Of a stretch of 64,000 bases of DNA, positions 17,161-25,850 are shown piece after piece. The stretch's first letter is position 1. The number at the start of each line of letters is the position of its first letter. Made by a program: the position numbers and the translations under genes. Below the pieces are notes generated by a model that worked only from the letters and a program-made list of their open reading frames with translations, was not told the DNA's origin and did no database searches. Source of the DNA: Dyella sedimenti (GTDB lineage: Bacteria > Pseudomonadota > Gammaproteobacteria > Xanthomonadales > Rhodanobacteraceae); NCBI RefSeq assembly GCF_022760995.1, contig NZ_JAKWJO010000003.1, forward strand, positions 434,001 through 498,000. Direction: 5' to 3'.

Positions 17161-18678
17161 ATGGACACCAACCCGACCAAGCTGACCGATATTACTTTTC
17201 ACCTGATCGTCGAATCGTCGCCCAGCGCCGTGCTCCTGGCCAACAATGACGGACGCATCGCCTACGTCAACCGGCAATGCGAGGTGCTCTTCGGCTACAA
17301 CGCGGCGGAGCTGATCGGCCAGCAGGTGGAGACCCTGATTCCCGAGCGGTTCCGCGACAAGCATCCGTCGTTGCGCTCCGACTATTCCAAGGCGCCCACC
17401 TTGCGCTCCATGGGCGTGGGACGTGAACTCTATGGCCTGCGCAAGGACGGCACCGAATTCCCGGTCGAGATCGGCCTGAACCCGCTGGTGTTGGTCGACG
17501 GTATCTGGGTGCTGGCCACCGTGGTGGACATCACCGAGCGCAAGCGCAGCGAGGACCGGTTTCGCCAAGTGGTGCATTCGGCTCCCAATGCCATGCTGCT
17601 GGTCGATCGCAAGGGCCGCATCATGCTGGCGAACCAGCAGGCCGGCACCCTGTTCGGTTACAGCGAAAAGGAATTATGCGGCGCCCAGGTGGAAATCCTG
17701 ATCCCCGAGCAGTTCCGCAAGCACCACGATTCTCTTCGCGATGGCTTCTTCGACCATCCGCAGACGCGCTACATGGGATCGGGACGCGACCTGATCGGCT
17801 TGCGCAAGGATGGGACCACGATGCCGATCGAGGTAGGCCTCAATCCCGTCCAGACCAACGACGATCTCATGGTTCTCGTTTCGGTCGTGGATATTTCCGA
17901 ACGCAAGGCCCAGGAGGAACTCAGGGCCAAGAAGGAAGCGGCCGAGGCGGCCTACAAGGCCAAGGGCGAATTGCTGGCCATCGCCAGCCATGACCTGAAG
18001 AATCCGCTGTCTTCCATCGCGGGGCTCGCGCAGATCTTGCTCGACATGAAAACGGCCGAAGGGGGCGCCTCCCAGCAGGACATCGAGTTCCTCAAGAGCA
18101 TCCACGAGGCTTCCAGCCACATGTTCGAGGTGGTCAAGGGCATCCTGGCCAACGAGGGGCTGGAACAGGAGGGCCTGTCGATCACCAAGGACGACGTGGA
18201 CCTGAGCGCGTTGGCGACAGACCTGGTGCAATTCGCCACGCCATCCGCCGAACGCAAGGGCATCACCCTGAGCGCGGTCATCACGCCGGATATCCATTAC
18301 CAGGGCGACAAGACCCGCCTGCGCGAAGCCCTCGACAACTACATCAGCAACGCCGTCAAGTATTCCCCGCAGGGAAAGACGGTAACGGTGTCGCTCACCT
18401 TGGCCGCCGACGGCAAGTGGATCGAGTTCGGCGTGCGCGACCAGGGACCAGGCATCACCGAAGAAGACAAACCGCAGCTGTTCGGCAAGTTCAAGAAGCT
18501 CAGCGCCCGGCCGACCGCCGGTGAATCCTCGACGGGCCTGGGCCTGTCGATCGTGAAAGCCATCGTCGAACTGCACGGCGGACAGGTCGGCTGCGACAGC
18601 ACGCCCGGGCAAGGCGCCTACTTCTGGGCCCGGCTGCCCCTGGGAGCGACGAACGCCCCGCTTACCGCTGCTGCTTGA
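17161..18678 (+). CDS. Cytosolic sensor histidine kinase with two PAS domains
   Basis: A 505-residue kinase with no membrane helix. Two similar PAS domains (about 12-125 and 138-250), each ending in a VVDITERK-type PAC segment, are followed by a short coiled coil and the kinase core. The phosphoacceptor is H277 in ASHDLKNPLSS. The ATPase domain shows the N box (DNYISNAVKYSP), G1 (DQGPGI) and G2 (STGLGLSI). The two PAS copies share an IPE(R/Q)FR(D/K)KH motif and may arise from duplication. The 3' end overlaps the convergent GspE-like gene by 17 bp. The single-domain response regulator encoded beyond that ATPase is the most likely partner, by position only. Confidence 0.9.
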   Translation: MDTNPTKLTDITFHLIVESSPSAVLLANNDGRIAYVNRQCEVLFGYNAAELIGQQVETLIPERFRDKHPSLRSDYSKAPTLRSMGVGRELYGLRKDGTEFPVEIGLNPLVLVDGIWVLATVVDITERKRSEDRFRQVVHSAPNAMLLVDRKGRIMLANQQAGTLFGYSEKELCGAQVEILIPEQFRKHHDSLRDGFFDHPQTRYMGSGRDLIGLRKDGTTMPIEVGLNPVQTNDDLMVLVSVVDISERKAQEELRAKKEAAEAAYKAKGELLAIASHDLKNPLSSIAGLAQILLDMKTAEGGASQQDIEFLKSIHEASSHMFEVVKGILANEGLEQEGLSITKDDVDLSALATDLVQFATPSAERKGITLSAVITPDIHYQGDKTRLREALDNYISNAVKYSPQGKTVTVSLTLAADGKWIEFGVRDQGPGITEEDKPQLFGKFKKLSARPTAGESSTGLGLSIVKAIVELHGGQVGCDSTPGQGAYFWARLPLGATNAPLTAAA

Positions 18679-20362
18679 CGGCGCCGGTCACGCGATCCAC
18701 CTCCTCCAGCGTGGTCAGTCCCTTCAGGACCTTCATCACGCCGTCGTACCGCATCGTGGTGAATCCGTGACGCGTGGCTTCCCGCTCGATCTCGGTGACG
18801 GAGGCGTGCTTGGTGATCATGTCGCGGATGTCATCGGTCATCACGAATATCTCGTGGATGGCGATCCGGCCCGCGTACCCTGAATGGTGACACGCCTCGC
18901 ATCCGCGCCCGCGGTAGAAGAACACCTCCTGGTCGGTCCAGTCCTTGAACAGGCGGTTGAGCACGTCCTGCGAGGGTGCGTACTTCTCCTGGCAGTGGAT
19001 GCAGATCCTGCGCACCAGACGCTGTGCCACGATGCCGATGACGGATGGCGCCACTAGGTACGGGTCCAGTCCGATGTCGACCAGCCGCGTGATCGCCTGG
19101 AACGAATTGTTCGTGTGCAGCGTGGTCATCACCAGATGGCCCGTCAGGGCGGCCTGGGAGGCGATGCGGGCGGTTTCGAGGTCGCGGATCTCGCCCACCA
19201 GCACGACTTCCGGATCCTGGCGCAGGATGGCGCGCAACGCCTTGGCGAAATCCAGGCCGATCGTCGGGTTCACCTGGATCTGCGAAAGCCCGTCGATGCG
19301 CAGCTCGACCGGGTCCTCGACCGTGACGATATTGATATCGGGCGTGTTGAGGCTGGACAGGGCCGAGTACAGCGTCGTCGTCTTGCCCGATCCGGTGGGG
19401 CCGGTGACGTACAGCACGCCGTGGGCCACCTTGATCAGGTCGCCGAGCAACTGGCGGTTGCGCTGGGAAAGCCCCAGCTCGTCCAGCGACTTCACGACCT
19501 GGTCGGACGATCCGATGGCGCGCAACACGGCCTTTTCGCCGAACGCCGTCGGCGTGGTGGAAAGCCTGAAGTCGTAGCTCTTGTCCTTCAATTCCAGGCT
19601 GACGCGGCCATCCTGCGGCTCGCGCTTCTCCACGACGTTGAGGCCTGAAAGAACCTTCAGGCGGATCATCACGGGTTCTTTCAGGGCGTTGCTCAGCGTC
19701 AGCAGGGTCTGCAACTGGCCATCGACGCGAAACCGCACGGCCAGCGACTTGGCCGTGGGCTGGATGTGGATGTCACTGGCATTGTGCTTGATGCAGTAGA
19801 GCAGCAGGCCCCGCACCAGGTGGACCACGCCGGCGGAGGATGCGAACTGCTTCAGTTGCTCGGGCGTGATCTGGTCCGGCGTCCTGGCCTGGTCCGACAG
19901 TTCGTTGCCGATTTGCTGCAGGTCGCTCGCGCTGCCGTATTCGATCTCGATGTAGTTGGCGATTTCCTGGGGAAAGGCGAATACCGGGCTCACCGCGCAG
20001 CCGACCAGCCGGGAAAGCACCGCCTGCGCGGACTCGTCCTCGGGATGCGCGGTGGCATAGGTCAGCACGTTGCCGAGCAGGTAGATGGGGATGCACTGGA
20101 GCTTGACCGCCATGTCGCGAACGAGCTTTTCCAGCGCCTCGGACTGGAACAGGGTCTTCGACAGCGGCACATAGGCCTTGCCGATGCTGGTGCCGTACAG
20201 GTGCCCCAGCAGTTCCCGGTCCTCGGGCAGCGAAAGGTCGCTGTAGAGGCCAATGGCGATGTCGAAGTCCCTGGTGCCGTAGCGCTGCGGCAGTTCGTCG
20301 ACCTCCGACTCGTGCACCACGCCCTGTTCGACGAGACTTTGGACGAACGCGGACCTAGCCAT
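18662..20362 (-). CDS. GspE/PilB-family secretion or type IV pilus ATPase
   Basis: About 566 residues. An N-terminal MshEN-like domain is followed by the hexameric assembly ATPase: Walker A GPTGSGKTTT with K near 327, an Asp box after it, Walker B region DPEVVLVGEIRD, a His box (TGHLVMTTLHTN), and a tetracysteine zinc site (CIHC and CEAC). Such ATPases power assembly of pseudopili or type IV pili. No gspF/pilC, gspD/pilQ or prepilin peptidase gene is nearby. The start may be ATG 20362, ATG 20368 or GTG 20377; it overlaps the end of the small upstream gene, so translation is probably coupled. It forms an operon with a receiver protein. Confidence 0.88.
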   Translation of the reverse strand: MARSAFVQSLVEQGVVHESEVDELPQRYGTRDFDIAIGLYSDLSLPEDRELLGHLYGTSIGKAYVPLSKTLFQSEALEKLVRDMAVKLQCIPIYLLGNVLTYATAHPEDESAQAVLSRLVGCAVSPVFAFPQEIANYIEIEYGSASDLQQIGNELSDQARTPDQITPEQLKQFASSAGVVHLVRGLLLYCIKHNASDIHIQPTAKSLAVRFRVDGQLQTLLTLSNALKEPVMIRLKVLSGLNVVEKREPQDGRVSLELKDKSYDFRLSTTPTAFGEKAVLRAIGSSDQVVKSLDELGLSQRNRQLLGDLIKVAHGVLYVTGPTGSGKTTTLYSALSSLNTPDINIVTVEDPVELRIDGLSQIQVNPTIGLDFAKALRAILRQDPEVVLVGEIRDLETARIASQAALTGHLVMTTLHTNNSFQAITRLVDIGLDPYLVAPSVIGIVAQRLVRRICIHCQEKYAPSQDVLNRLFKDWTDQEVFFYRGRGCEACHHSGYAGRIAIHEIFVMTDDIRDMITKHASVTEIEREATRHGFTTMRYDGVMKVLKGLTTLEEVDRVTGAVKQQR

Positions 20363-20528
20363 CGGCATGAGGACCACGCTTCTTGCGGTTCTTGATGAGT
20401 TCCAGGATATCGGACTGCTTGACGGTGCCCTGCGGCTTCTCCTTGGCTTCGGCCTCGATCTCGCGCAGCAGCCTGTTCAGCTCCAGCCGGTCGTCGTCCG
20501 CCTCGTTCCTTGCCGGCTGCCCGCTCAT
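20355..20528 (-). CDS. Small charged protein between receiver and ATPase genes
   Basis: A 57-residue, strongly charged helical protein (DDDRLELNRLLREIEAEAKE) with a short lysine/arginine-rich end. I recognise no family. The ATG at 20528 overlaps the stop of the response regulator as ATGA, and its own 3' end overlaps the ATPase start. This tight packing supports it as real. It could be an adaptor between receiver and ATPase, but that is a guess from position. Confidence 0.6.
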   Translation of the reverse strand: MSGQPARNEADDDRLELNRLLREIEAEAKEKPQGTVKQSDILELIKNRKKRGPHADG

Positions 20529-20923
20529 GGCGAGGCATCCTGGAAGTGCTCCTTCCACACGTCGGAAAGCAGCTCCCGCATCTGCGCGGGGGGCGTGTCT
20601 TTCCTGATGTAGTGGGTCGCCCCTTCGTCCAGGCTGCCCTCGATCGTGGCGATGTCCGACATCGAAGTCAGCATGACGACCACGGCGTTCGGATCGAACG
20701 CGATGATCTCGCGCAGGGCTGCCCTGCCGTCCTTGACCGGCATGTTGATGTCGAGCAGCACGGCGTCCGGGCGGAGTTCCTTGTACAGGGCGACCGCCTG
20801 CGCCCCGTTCTCCGCCTCGGCGACGACCTCGCAGTGGAAAGGCATGAGGACGGCCTTCAGAAGCTGGCGCACATGCTTCTCATCGTCCGCGAGAAGAATC
20901 CGTATTCCCCTTGAAGCGGTCAT
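20525..20923 (-). CDS. CheY-like single-domain response regulator
   Basis: A 132-residue receiver domain and nothing else. It has the acidic pair D13/D14 (LADDE), the phosphoacceptor D58 (VLLDINMP), T86 (MLTSMS) and K108 (IRKDTP), so it should be phosphorylated and signal by protein contact. The ATG at 20923 has GGGAG seven bases upstream. It is the first gene of a three-gene unit ending with a GspE-type ATPase, and its gene starts divergently from a prepilin-like gene. A PAS histidine kinase gene follows the operon in convergent orientation and may phosphorylate it. Confidence 0.9.
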   Translation of the reverse strand: MTASRGIRILLADDEKHVRQLLKAVLMPFHCEVVAEAENGAQAVALYKELRPDAVLLDINMPVKDGRAALREIIAFDPNAVVVMLTSMSDIATIEGSLDEGATHYIRKDTPPAQMRELLSDVWKEHFQDASP

Positions 20924-21210
20924 CGATGCTCCCAACGGATCGTTATGGGCAAGCCTTTCGGCAAATAGTGCGTCGCGGCGGCCGTTGCATCAAGTGAGCG
21001 ACAAGGGAGATGAAGACTTTGTGTTCACGGCCGGCATGCAGGGCCCGTAGCATCCTCGGCGACACGCTTCGGCCGGGGGGCATGTGCGCTTCGGGGCACA
21101 CGCGCCGTTGCGATTGCCGAGGCCAGACGGTTCACCCGAGGCGCCATCCTTGACGACGGCGCAAGGCGGCCTATAACGTCATTCCACATACAAAAGCAAC
21201 GGATCTTCGC

Positions 21211-22353
21211 ATGTTGCGTCCCTCCTTTTGGTCCATGCCATTCGCCCAGGGGCCGAGGCGCTCATGGGGATTCACGTTGCTCGAATTGATGATGGTGGTT
21301 TCCATCATCGCCATCCTCGCTTCGCTCGCCCTTCCCGTCTATCGGCTTTACGTGCTGAAGGCCGAGGAATCCCAGGCGCTGGTGAACTACGGCCACATCC
21401 GCACCGTGCTCGCCGTCAAGACCTATGCCGATGGCGAGGCGAACCTGGAGCACGACAGCGTGCCGGGCGCCGTGCCGCCGGCGCTGGCCGGTTCAATGGG
21501 CGCATCGGAATTCAACGGCAAGGACGGCATGACTTTCCAGCTGATACGTGCGCCGGCCGGCACGTTCGCTTCGTTTCCCAAGGACGATACCTACGCGCTC
21601 GTCGCCACGGTCAACAACCTTCCCGGCGTGGTCCGCCTGCGCGTGCTTCGTTCCATCCTGCCGCATGGGGACGGCGACAAGATATGGGTGCAGTCCAGCG
21701 CCGACGCATCCAGCGCGCAGCTGATCTATCCCATCAATATCGGTGGCGCGGGCGGCCAGGGCGGCACGGTGGCCGGCGGCGGTGGCGGTTCGTCCGGAAG
21801 CCAGCCGCCGGGCGGCGGCACGACCATTACCGAGCCGGGCAGTCCCGGCGGATCCAACGGCGGCACGTCCAACGGCTCGACCGACGAATCGACTGGGTCC
21901 GGCTCCAATCCTGGAGGATCGTCGAGCGCGGGCGGCGGGGCTTCCGGCGGCACATCGCCAGGCAACGGCGGGGAGTCGAATGCCGGCACCGGCACGGTGC
22001 CGCCAGCATCGGGAGGCGGCTCCATCATTACCGTCACCGGCACGAACAACGGCGGCAGTTGGACGGCCGACGTCCATATCTGCATCGGCGCGGCAAGCGG
22101 CGGCCCGCTGACCGGGCAGAACAACACATCGGTGATCTTCACCATCGTGACGCCCTACGCCAACTTCCAGGAAAACCTGAAGATCGACAGTGCGACCGGC
22201 TGCGTGGACCGCAGCTACGGCGGCCTGCCGCTGGGCGGGAATTTCCATGTCGAGGTGAACCAGGTGGTGGACTACAACCCGCCGACCAATGGTGCGACCT
22301 CGCCCTTGTGGGATGGCGTGAAACCCTCATTCAACCAGACCGTGAAACCATGA
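21211..22353 (+). CDS. Type IV prepilin-like protein with Gly/Ser-rich linker
   Basis: A 380-residue protein with a textbook type III signal: a 20-residue leader ending in G20, then F21TLLE with the mature Glu5, then a hydrophobic helix (about 26-48). A pilin-like domain follows to about 170. Residues about 178-275 are an extremely Gly/Ser/Thr/Pro-rich low-complexity linker, and about 276-380 form a second beta-rich domain with two cysteines (CIG, CVD). Mature pilins are usually 130-170 residues, so this is a long, two-domain member, perhaps a tip or adhesive subunit. The gene is divergent from the receiver/ATPase operon, 275 bp away. Confidence 0.85.
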   Translation: MLRPSFWSMPFAQGPRRSWGFTLLELMMVVSIIAILASLALPVYRLYVLKAEESQALVNYGHIRTVLAVKTYADGEANLEHDSVPGAVPPALAGSMGASEFNGKDGMTFQLIRAPAGTFASFPKDDTYALVATVNNLPGVVRLRVLRSILPHGDGDKIWVQSSADASSAQLIYPINIGGAGGQGGTVAGGGGGSSGSQPPGGGTTITEPGSPGGSNGGTSNGSTDESTGSGSNPGGSSSAGGGASGGTSPGNGGESNAGTGTVPPASGGGSIITVTGTNNGGSWTADVHICIGAASGGPLTGQNNTSVIFTIVTPYANFQENLKIDSATGCVDRSYGGLPLGGNFHVEVNQVVDYNPPTNGATSPLWDGVKPSFNQTVKP

Positions 22354-22769
22354 CAGACCCTGTCCAGGACGAATGGAACCGCTTGGTGAAGCAGAGCCGC
22401 AAGAACCCAGGCCAGCCGCCGCCTTCCGGAAAGCCGGCATCGCGCCTGCCCGGCGGGCGTGCCCGCAAGTGGGGCTTGCCGATACTGCTGCTGCTCAGCG
22501 TGGGCGCCCTGGCGCTGTATTTCCAGGGAACGCTGGACCCGTATCCCGCCAAGCCGACACCGGAAGAACTGCGGGCCGGTCAGAAGGCATCGCTGCTGCT
22601 GGTATCCAAGGCCATCCATGACTACGGCATATTCCATGGCAAATATCCCCGCAGCGTCCAGGAAGTCATGCCGGTTCCCATCAACGTCGATTACCGGCAG
22701 ACCGCGGACGGTTTCGAGTTGAAGATGATCGACAGCGATGGCACGCCGCTGGTGGTCCAGGGAAAATAG
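22350..22769 (+). CDS. Bitopic membrane protein following the prepilin gene
   Basis: A 139-residue protein with a basic, proline-rich cytosolic N-terminus (about 1-38), one membrane helix (WGLPILLLLSVGALALYF) and a C-terminal domain of about 80 residues rich in short strands. Its ATG overlaps the prepilin stop as ATGA, so the two are translationally coupled. The C-terminal part (ASLLLVSKAIHDYGIFHGKYP) has the flavour of a pseudopilin periplasmic region, but there is no prepilin cleavage site. It is likely an accessory protein of the same filament. Family not recognised. Confidence 0.7.
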   Translation: MTDPVQDEWNRLVKQSRKNPGQPPPSGKPASRLPGGRARKWGLPILLLLSVGALALYFQGTLDPYPAKPTPEELRAGQKASLLLVSKAIHDYGIFHGKYPRSVQEVMPVPINVDYRQTADGFELKMIDSDGTPLVVQGK

Positions 22770-22831
22770 CGGCGGTAACCATCCCGCGTTTTCGACGTGG
22801 ACGTGACCCTGGCGTAGCATGGCGGCCTGAA

Positions 22832-24007
22832 ATGGCGAAGACTCGATCGACCATGCTGGCCCGCTCGCCCGATCAACAGCAGCTGCGCACGGCGCGCCTG
22901 CGCTTTCTGGAGGGCGAGCCCCTGCCGCCTGCCCTCGTCCCCGGGTTCGTGGCGCGTTCCTGGGAGCGTTCGCGCCAGGCGGGGCTGCTGCCCTGGCAAC
23001 CGCCGCGCTACGAGGCCGGCCTGCCGGCCCGGAACGTCCGGCAATCCCCTGCGGACCGGCTTCTCTACCAGTGCGTGCATGAGGAAATGGAGCAGCTCTG
23101 GAGCGCCTTCGGCGGCCCCGACTGGGCCATCTTCTGCGCCAATCCCGAGGGCGTGGTGCTGCACGCGCGGCAAAGTCCCGGATGCCAGGATACCGTCCTG
23201 CGCCATATCACGCCGGGGCGTCGCCTGGCCGAGAGCGACATCGGCACCACCGCACCCGGTTGCGTGCTGAACGAAGGCGCCGAGGCCATCGTGCGCGGCA
23301 ACCAGCATTACCTGGCCGAATTCGAGCACATCTTCTGCCTTTCGCTGCCCTTGATGGGCATCGAGGGTCAGGTAATCGGCGCCCTGGACATGACGGGACG
23401 CGGCCAACGCGATGCGAGCCTGCTCCTGGAGCAGGCCCGCATCGCCGCGCTTTCCGCCGAAACGCGGCTGCTCTCCACCTTGCGCCATTGCCATCTGCTG
23501 CGCGTGCATCACGATCCGCGCTGGCTTTCCAGCCCCTTGGCCGGCGTCCTCGCCTTCGAGGAGGACGGGCGGCTGCGCGCCGCCAGTTCGAGGGCCCGGC
23601 GGATGCTGGGCTTGCCCGACGCCGGACCGGTACGCTCGTGGCGCATCGAATCGCTGTTCGGTACCGCCCCATCGCGGCAGCGCCGCCAGTTGATGCATCC
23701 ACGCCGCCCGGCGCAACGCATGGCGCTGGCCGACGGCAGCCATCTGTGGATACAGCATGCCCGCCCGCCGCAACGCGCCTCGTCCGTCGCGTCCGCCATG
23801 ACGCAAATCACCGCCCTGGCGGCGGACGTTCCCGCGCAGACAGCGCCGGCACCGGCCGACACCTTGCGCCACCAGAGCCTGCTGGCCATTGCCCATGCCT
23901 TGCGGGCGCACGGCGGCAACATGGTGGCCACGGCGCGCCACCTGGGCATTTCCCGCACCACTCTCTATGCCAAGCTGGCCCAGCTTCGGCGCGCAGGCTT
24001 GCTCTGA
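22832..24007 (+). CDS. AcoR-like regulator with GAF and Fis-type HTH but no AAA+ domain
   Basis: A 391-residue protein. The N-terminal SWERSRQAGLLP segment and the GAF-type domain (about 70-200, LAESDIGTTAPG) match the sensory half of AcoR/DhaR sigma54 activators. The C-terminal 40 residues form a Fis-type helix-turn-helix (GGNMVATARHLGISRTTLYAKLAQLRR). The central AAA+ ATPase that would engage sigma54 is missing; a weaker PAS-like stretch (about 225-320) takes its place. It therefore probably acts with ordinary sigma70 promoters. It precedes an aldehyde dehydrogenase gene and probably controls it. Confidence 0.82.
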   Translation: MAKTRSTMLARSPDQQQLRTARLRFLEGEPLPPALVPGFVARSWERSRQAGLLPWQPPRYEAGLPARNVRQSPADRLLYQCVHEEMEQLWSAFGGPDWAIFCANPEGVVLHARQSPGCQDTVLRHITPGRRLAESDIGTTAPGCVLNEGAEAIVRGNQHYLAEFEHIFCLSLPLMGIEGQVIGALDMTGRGQRDASLLLEQARIAALSAETRLLSTLRHCHLLRVHHDPRWLSSPLAGVLAFEEDGRLRAASSRARRMLGLPDAGPVRSWRIESLFGTAPSRQRRQLMHPRRPAQRMALADGSHLWIQHARPPQRASSVASAMTQITALAADVPAQTAPAPADTLRHQSLLAIAHALRAHGGNMVATARHLGISRTTLYAKLAQLRRAGLL

Positions 24008-24063
24008 AAATCCCCTGACGCGCACTCCGCCGGCGCCGCCATGCGAACAGGCCGCTGGGCGAT

Positions 24064-24082
24064 GTGTCCGCTTACTGGACAC
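24064..24082. promoter_or_regulatory. Inverted repeat GTGTCC-N7-GGACAC, candidate operator
   Basis: A perfect 6-bp inverted repeat (24064-24069 and 24077-24082) lies in the gap between the AcoR-like regulator gene and aldehyde dehydrogenase. Fis-type HTH dimers bind dyads of this kind, so it is a fair candidate for the upstream regulator. A further dyad, TTGGCCC-ATG-GGGCCAA, follows at 24115-24131. Confidence 0.45.
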
Positions 24083-24155
24083 TTTCCCGGCACAGGCCCA
24101 GGCAACACAGGCACTTGGCCCATGGGGCCAAAGGCGGATGGCCCCGGCGTCGCTC

Positions 24156-24190
24156 CCATTGGACATTGCCGTCATCCCCCCAATGGAGGC
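24156..24190 (+). promoter_or_regulatory. Hairpin ending at the ribosome binding site of the aldehyde dehydrogenase gene
   Basis: CCATTGG (24156-24162) can pair with CCAATGG (24180-24186). The right arm shares its final GG with the GGAGG ribosome binding site before ATG 24197. In the mRNA this could partly mask translation initiation. No riboswitch family was recognised. Confidence 0.3.
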
Positions 24191-24196
24191 TGGACC

Positions 24197-25666
24197 ATGA
24201 CGACCACGACCCACGATTTCCTCCCCGCCGCCCTATGGAACGGTGCCTACTTCACCGGGCAATGGGAACCCAGCGATTTCTCCCAGGCGGTCATCGAGCC
24301 CGCGACCGGTGATGAGCTGGGCCGGATAGGCATGGCCGAACCCGCCGCCGTGGCCACTGCCGCCGCCACGGCGGCCCACGCGCAGAAGGCATGGGCCCGG
24401 CGCCCCTACGAGGAACGCGCGCAGGTGCTGCGCCAGGCGGCGGCGCTGGCCGAGCACCATGCGGCGGAGATCGTCGGTTGGCTGGTGCGCGAAAGCGGTT
24501 CGACCCAACCCAAGGCAACATTCGAGACGTCGGTCACCACCAAGTCGCTGCACGAAGCGGCCACCCTGCCCTCGCGCGCCGTGGGCGACGTGCTGCCCTC
24601 CGTGCCGGGCAGGCTCAGCCTGGCGCGCCGCCGCCCGCTGGGCGTGATCGGCGTGATTTCCCCCTTCAATTTCCCGCTGTACCTGGCCATGCGCGCCGTG
24701 GCGCCCGCCCTGGCGCTGGGCAATGCGGTCGTGCTGAAGCCCGACCCGCGTACCGCCGTGAGCGGCGGCTTCGTCATCGCCCGCCTGTTCGAACTGGCCG
24801 GCCTGCCCGCGGGGGTGCTGCAGGTGCTGCCGGGAGACGGCGCGGCCGGCGCGGCGCTGACCGCCGATCCGCATGTGGCCATGATCCAGTTCACCGGTTC
24901 CACCGCCGCCGGCCGCAAGGTGGGCGAAGCCGCCGGCCGGCAGCTGAAGAAGGTGTCGCTGGAGCTGGGCGGCAAGAATTCGCTCATCGTGCTGGACGAC
25001 GCCGACCTGGACCTGGCGATCGCCAATACCGCCTGGGGCGTCTACCTGCACCAGGGACAGATCTGCATGTCATCCGGGCGGGTGCTCGTCCAGCGCGGCA
25101 TCCACGACGCCTTCCTGGAGAAACTCGTGGCCCACGCCAGGGGCCTGGTCGTGGGCGATCCCGCCAAGGGACAAGTGCAACTGGGCCCCCTGATCAACGC
25201 GACCCAGCGCGACCATGTCGCCAAGGTGGTGGCCGAGGCCATCGACGCCGGCGCCCGGCTGGAAACGGGCGGCACGTACGAGGGGCTGTTCTTCCAGCCG
25301 ACGGTACTGAGCGGCGTCATGCCCGACAACCCGGCCTTCCGCGAGGAGATCTTCGGGCCGGTGGCGGTCATCACGCCCTTCGATACCGATGCGCAAGCCA
25401 TCGCGCTCGCCAACGATTCCGAATACGGCCTCTCCATGGCGGTGCTGTCGGGCAACGTCGGCCGTGCCCTCGCCCTGGGCGAGCAACTGCGCACCGGGCT
25501 GCTGCACATCAACGACCAGACAGTGAACGATGAGGTCATCAACCCGTTCGGCGGCGTGGGTGCGTCGGGCAACGGATCGAGCGTGGGCGGCGCCGCCAAC
25601 CTGGAAGAGTTCACCCAGTGGCAATGGCTGACCGTCAAGGGCGAAGCGCCGGCCTATCCCCTTTGA
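24197..25666 (+). CDS. NAD(P)-dependent aldehyde dehydrogenase, benzaldehyde dehydrogenase-like
   Basis: A 489-residue ALDH superfamily enzyme of normal length. The cofactor site is seen in ISPFNFPLYLA and the FTGSTAAGRKVG turn. The general base is Glu in LELGGKN, and the catalytic cysteine lies in GQICMSSGR. The EEIFGPVAVI motif is near the end. The sequence style matches XylC/AreC/YfmT-type aromatic aldehyde dehydrogenases, so benzaldehyde or vanillin-like substrates are plausible, but this is not certain. The start has GGAGG at good spacing. Expression is probably set by the AcoR-like regulator encoded upstream. Confidence 0.87.
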   Translation: MTTTTHDFLPAALWNGAYFTGQWEPSDFSQAVIEPATGDELGRIGMAEPAAVATAAATAAHAQKAWARRPYEERAQVLRQAAALAEHHAAEIVGWLVRESGSTQPKATFETSVTTKSLHEAATLPSRAVGDVLPSVPGRLSLARRRPLGVIGVISPFNFPLYLAMRAVAPALALGNAVVLKPDPRTAVSGGFVIARLFELAGLPAGVLQVLPGDGAAGAALTADPHVAMIQFTGSTAAGRKVGEAAGRQLKKVSLELGGKNSLIVLDDADLDLAIANTAWGVYLHQGQICMSSGRVLVQRGIHDAFLEKLVAHARGLVVGDPAKGQVQLGPLINATQRDHVAKVVAEAIDAGARLETGGTYEGLFFQPTVLSGVMPDNPAFREEIFGPVAVITPFDTDAQAIALANDSEYGLSMAVLSGNVGRALALGEQLRTGLLHINDQTVNDEVINPFGGVGASGNGSSVGGAANLEEFTQWQWLTVKGEAPAYPL

Positions 25667-25830
25667 TTTCCCGAAGCCTGTAGCCATGAAGGCACCACCC
25701 CCTTCCCCGCTTGCGAGAGAGATGGAGGCGGGCCTGGCCACGCCGTGAATCGAATGGGCCCGGGCCAGCGCATCCTTTCCGACTCACGGGCCGCTGTGGC
25801 CAGGATCGGACGGGAGAGTACACTGGACAA

Positions 25831-25850
25831 ATGAGAACGAATCGTATTTG
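25831..25850. promoter_or_regulatory. Candidate Fur box overlapping the FTR1 start codon
   Basis: ATGAGAACGAATCGTATTTG differs at four of 20 positions from the Fur-type dyad ATGAGAATGATTCTCATTTG. It coincides with the start codon of an iron permease gene, where iron-dependent repression makes sense. The consensus used is from memory, and the position inside the coding sequence is unusual. Confidence 0.4.

Noticed and set aside
21743..22145. Minus-strand proline-rich frame opposite the prepilin linker
   Set aside because: It is the complement of the Gly/Ser repeat-like linker; its composition explains the open frame.
24083..24196. Sigma54 promoter (-24 GG / -12 GC) upstream of aldehyde dehydrogenase
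   Set aside because: The best match has the wrong spacing by one base, and the adjacent regulator lacks the AAA+ domain needed for sigma54.
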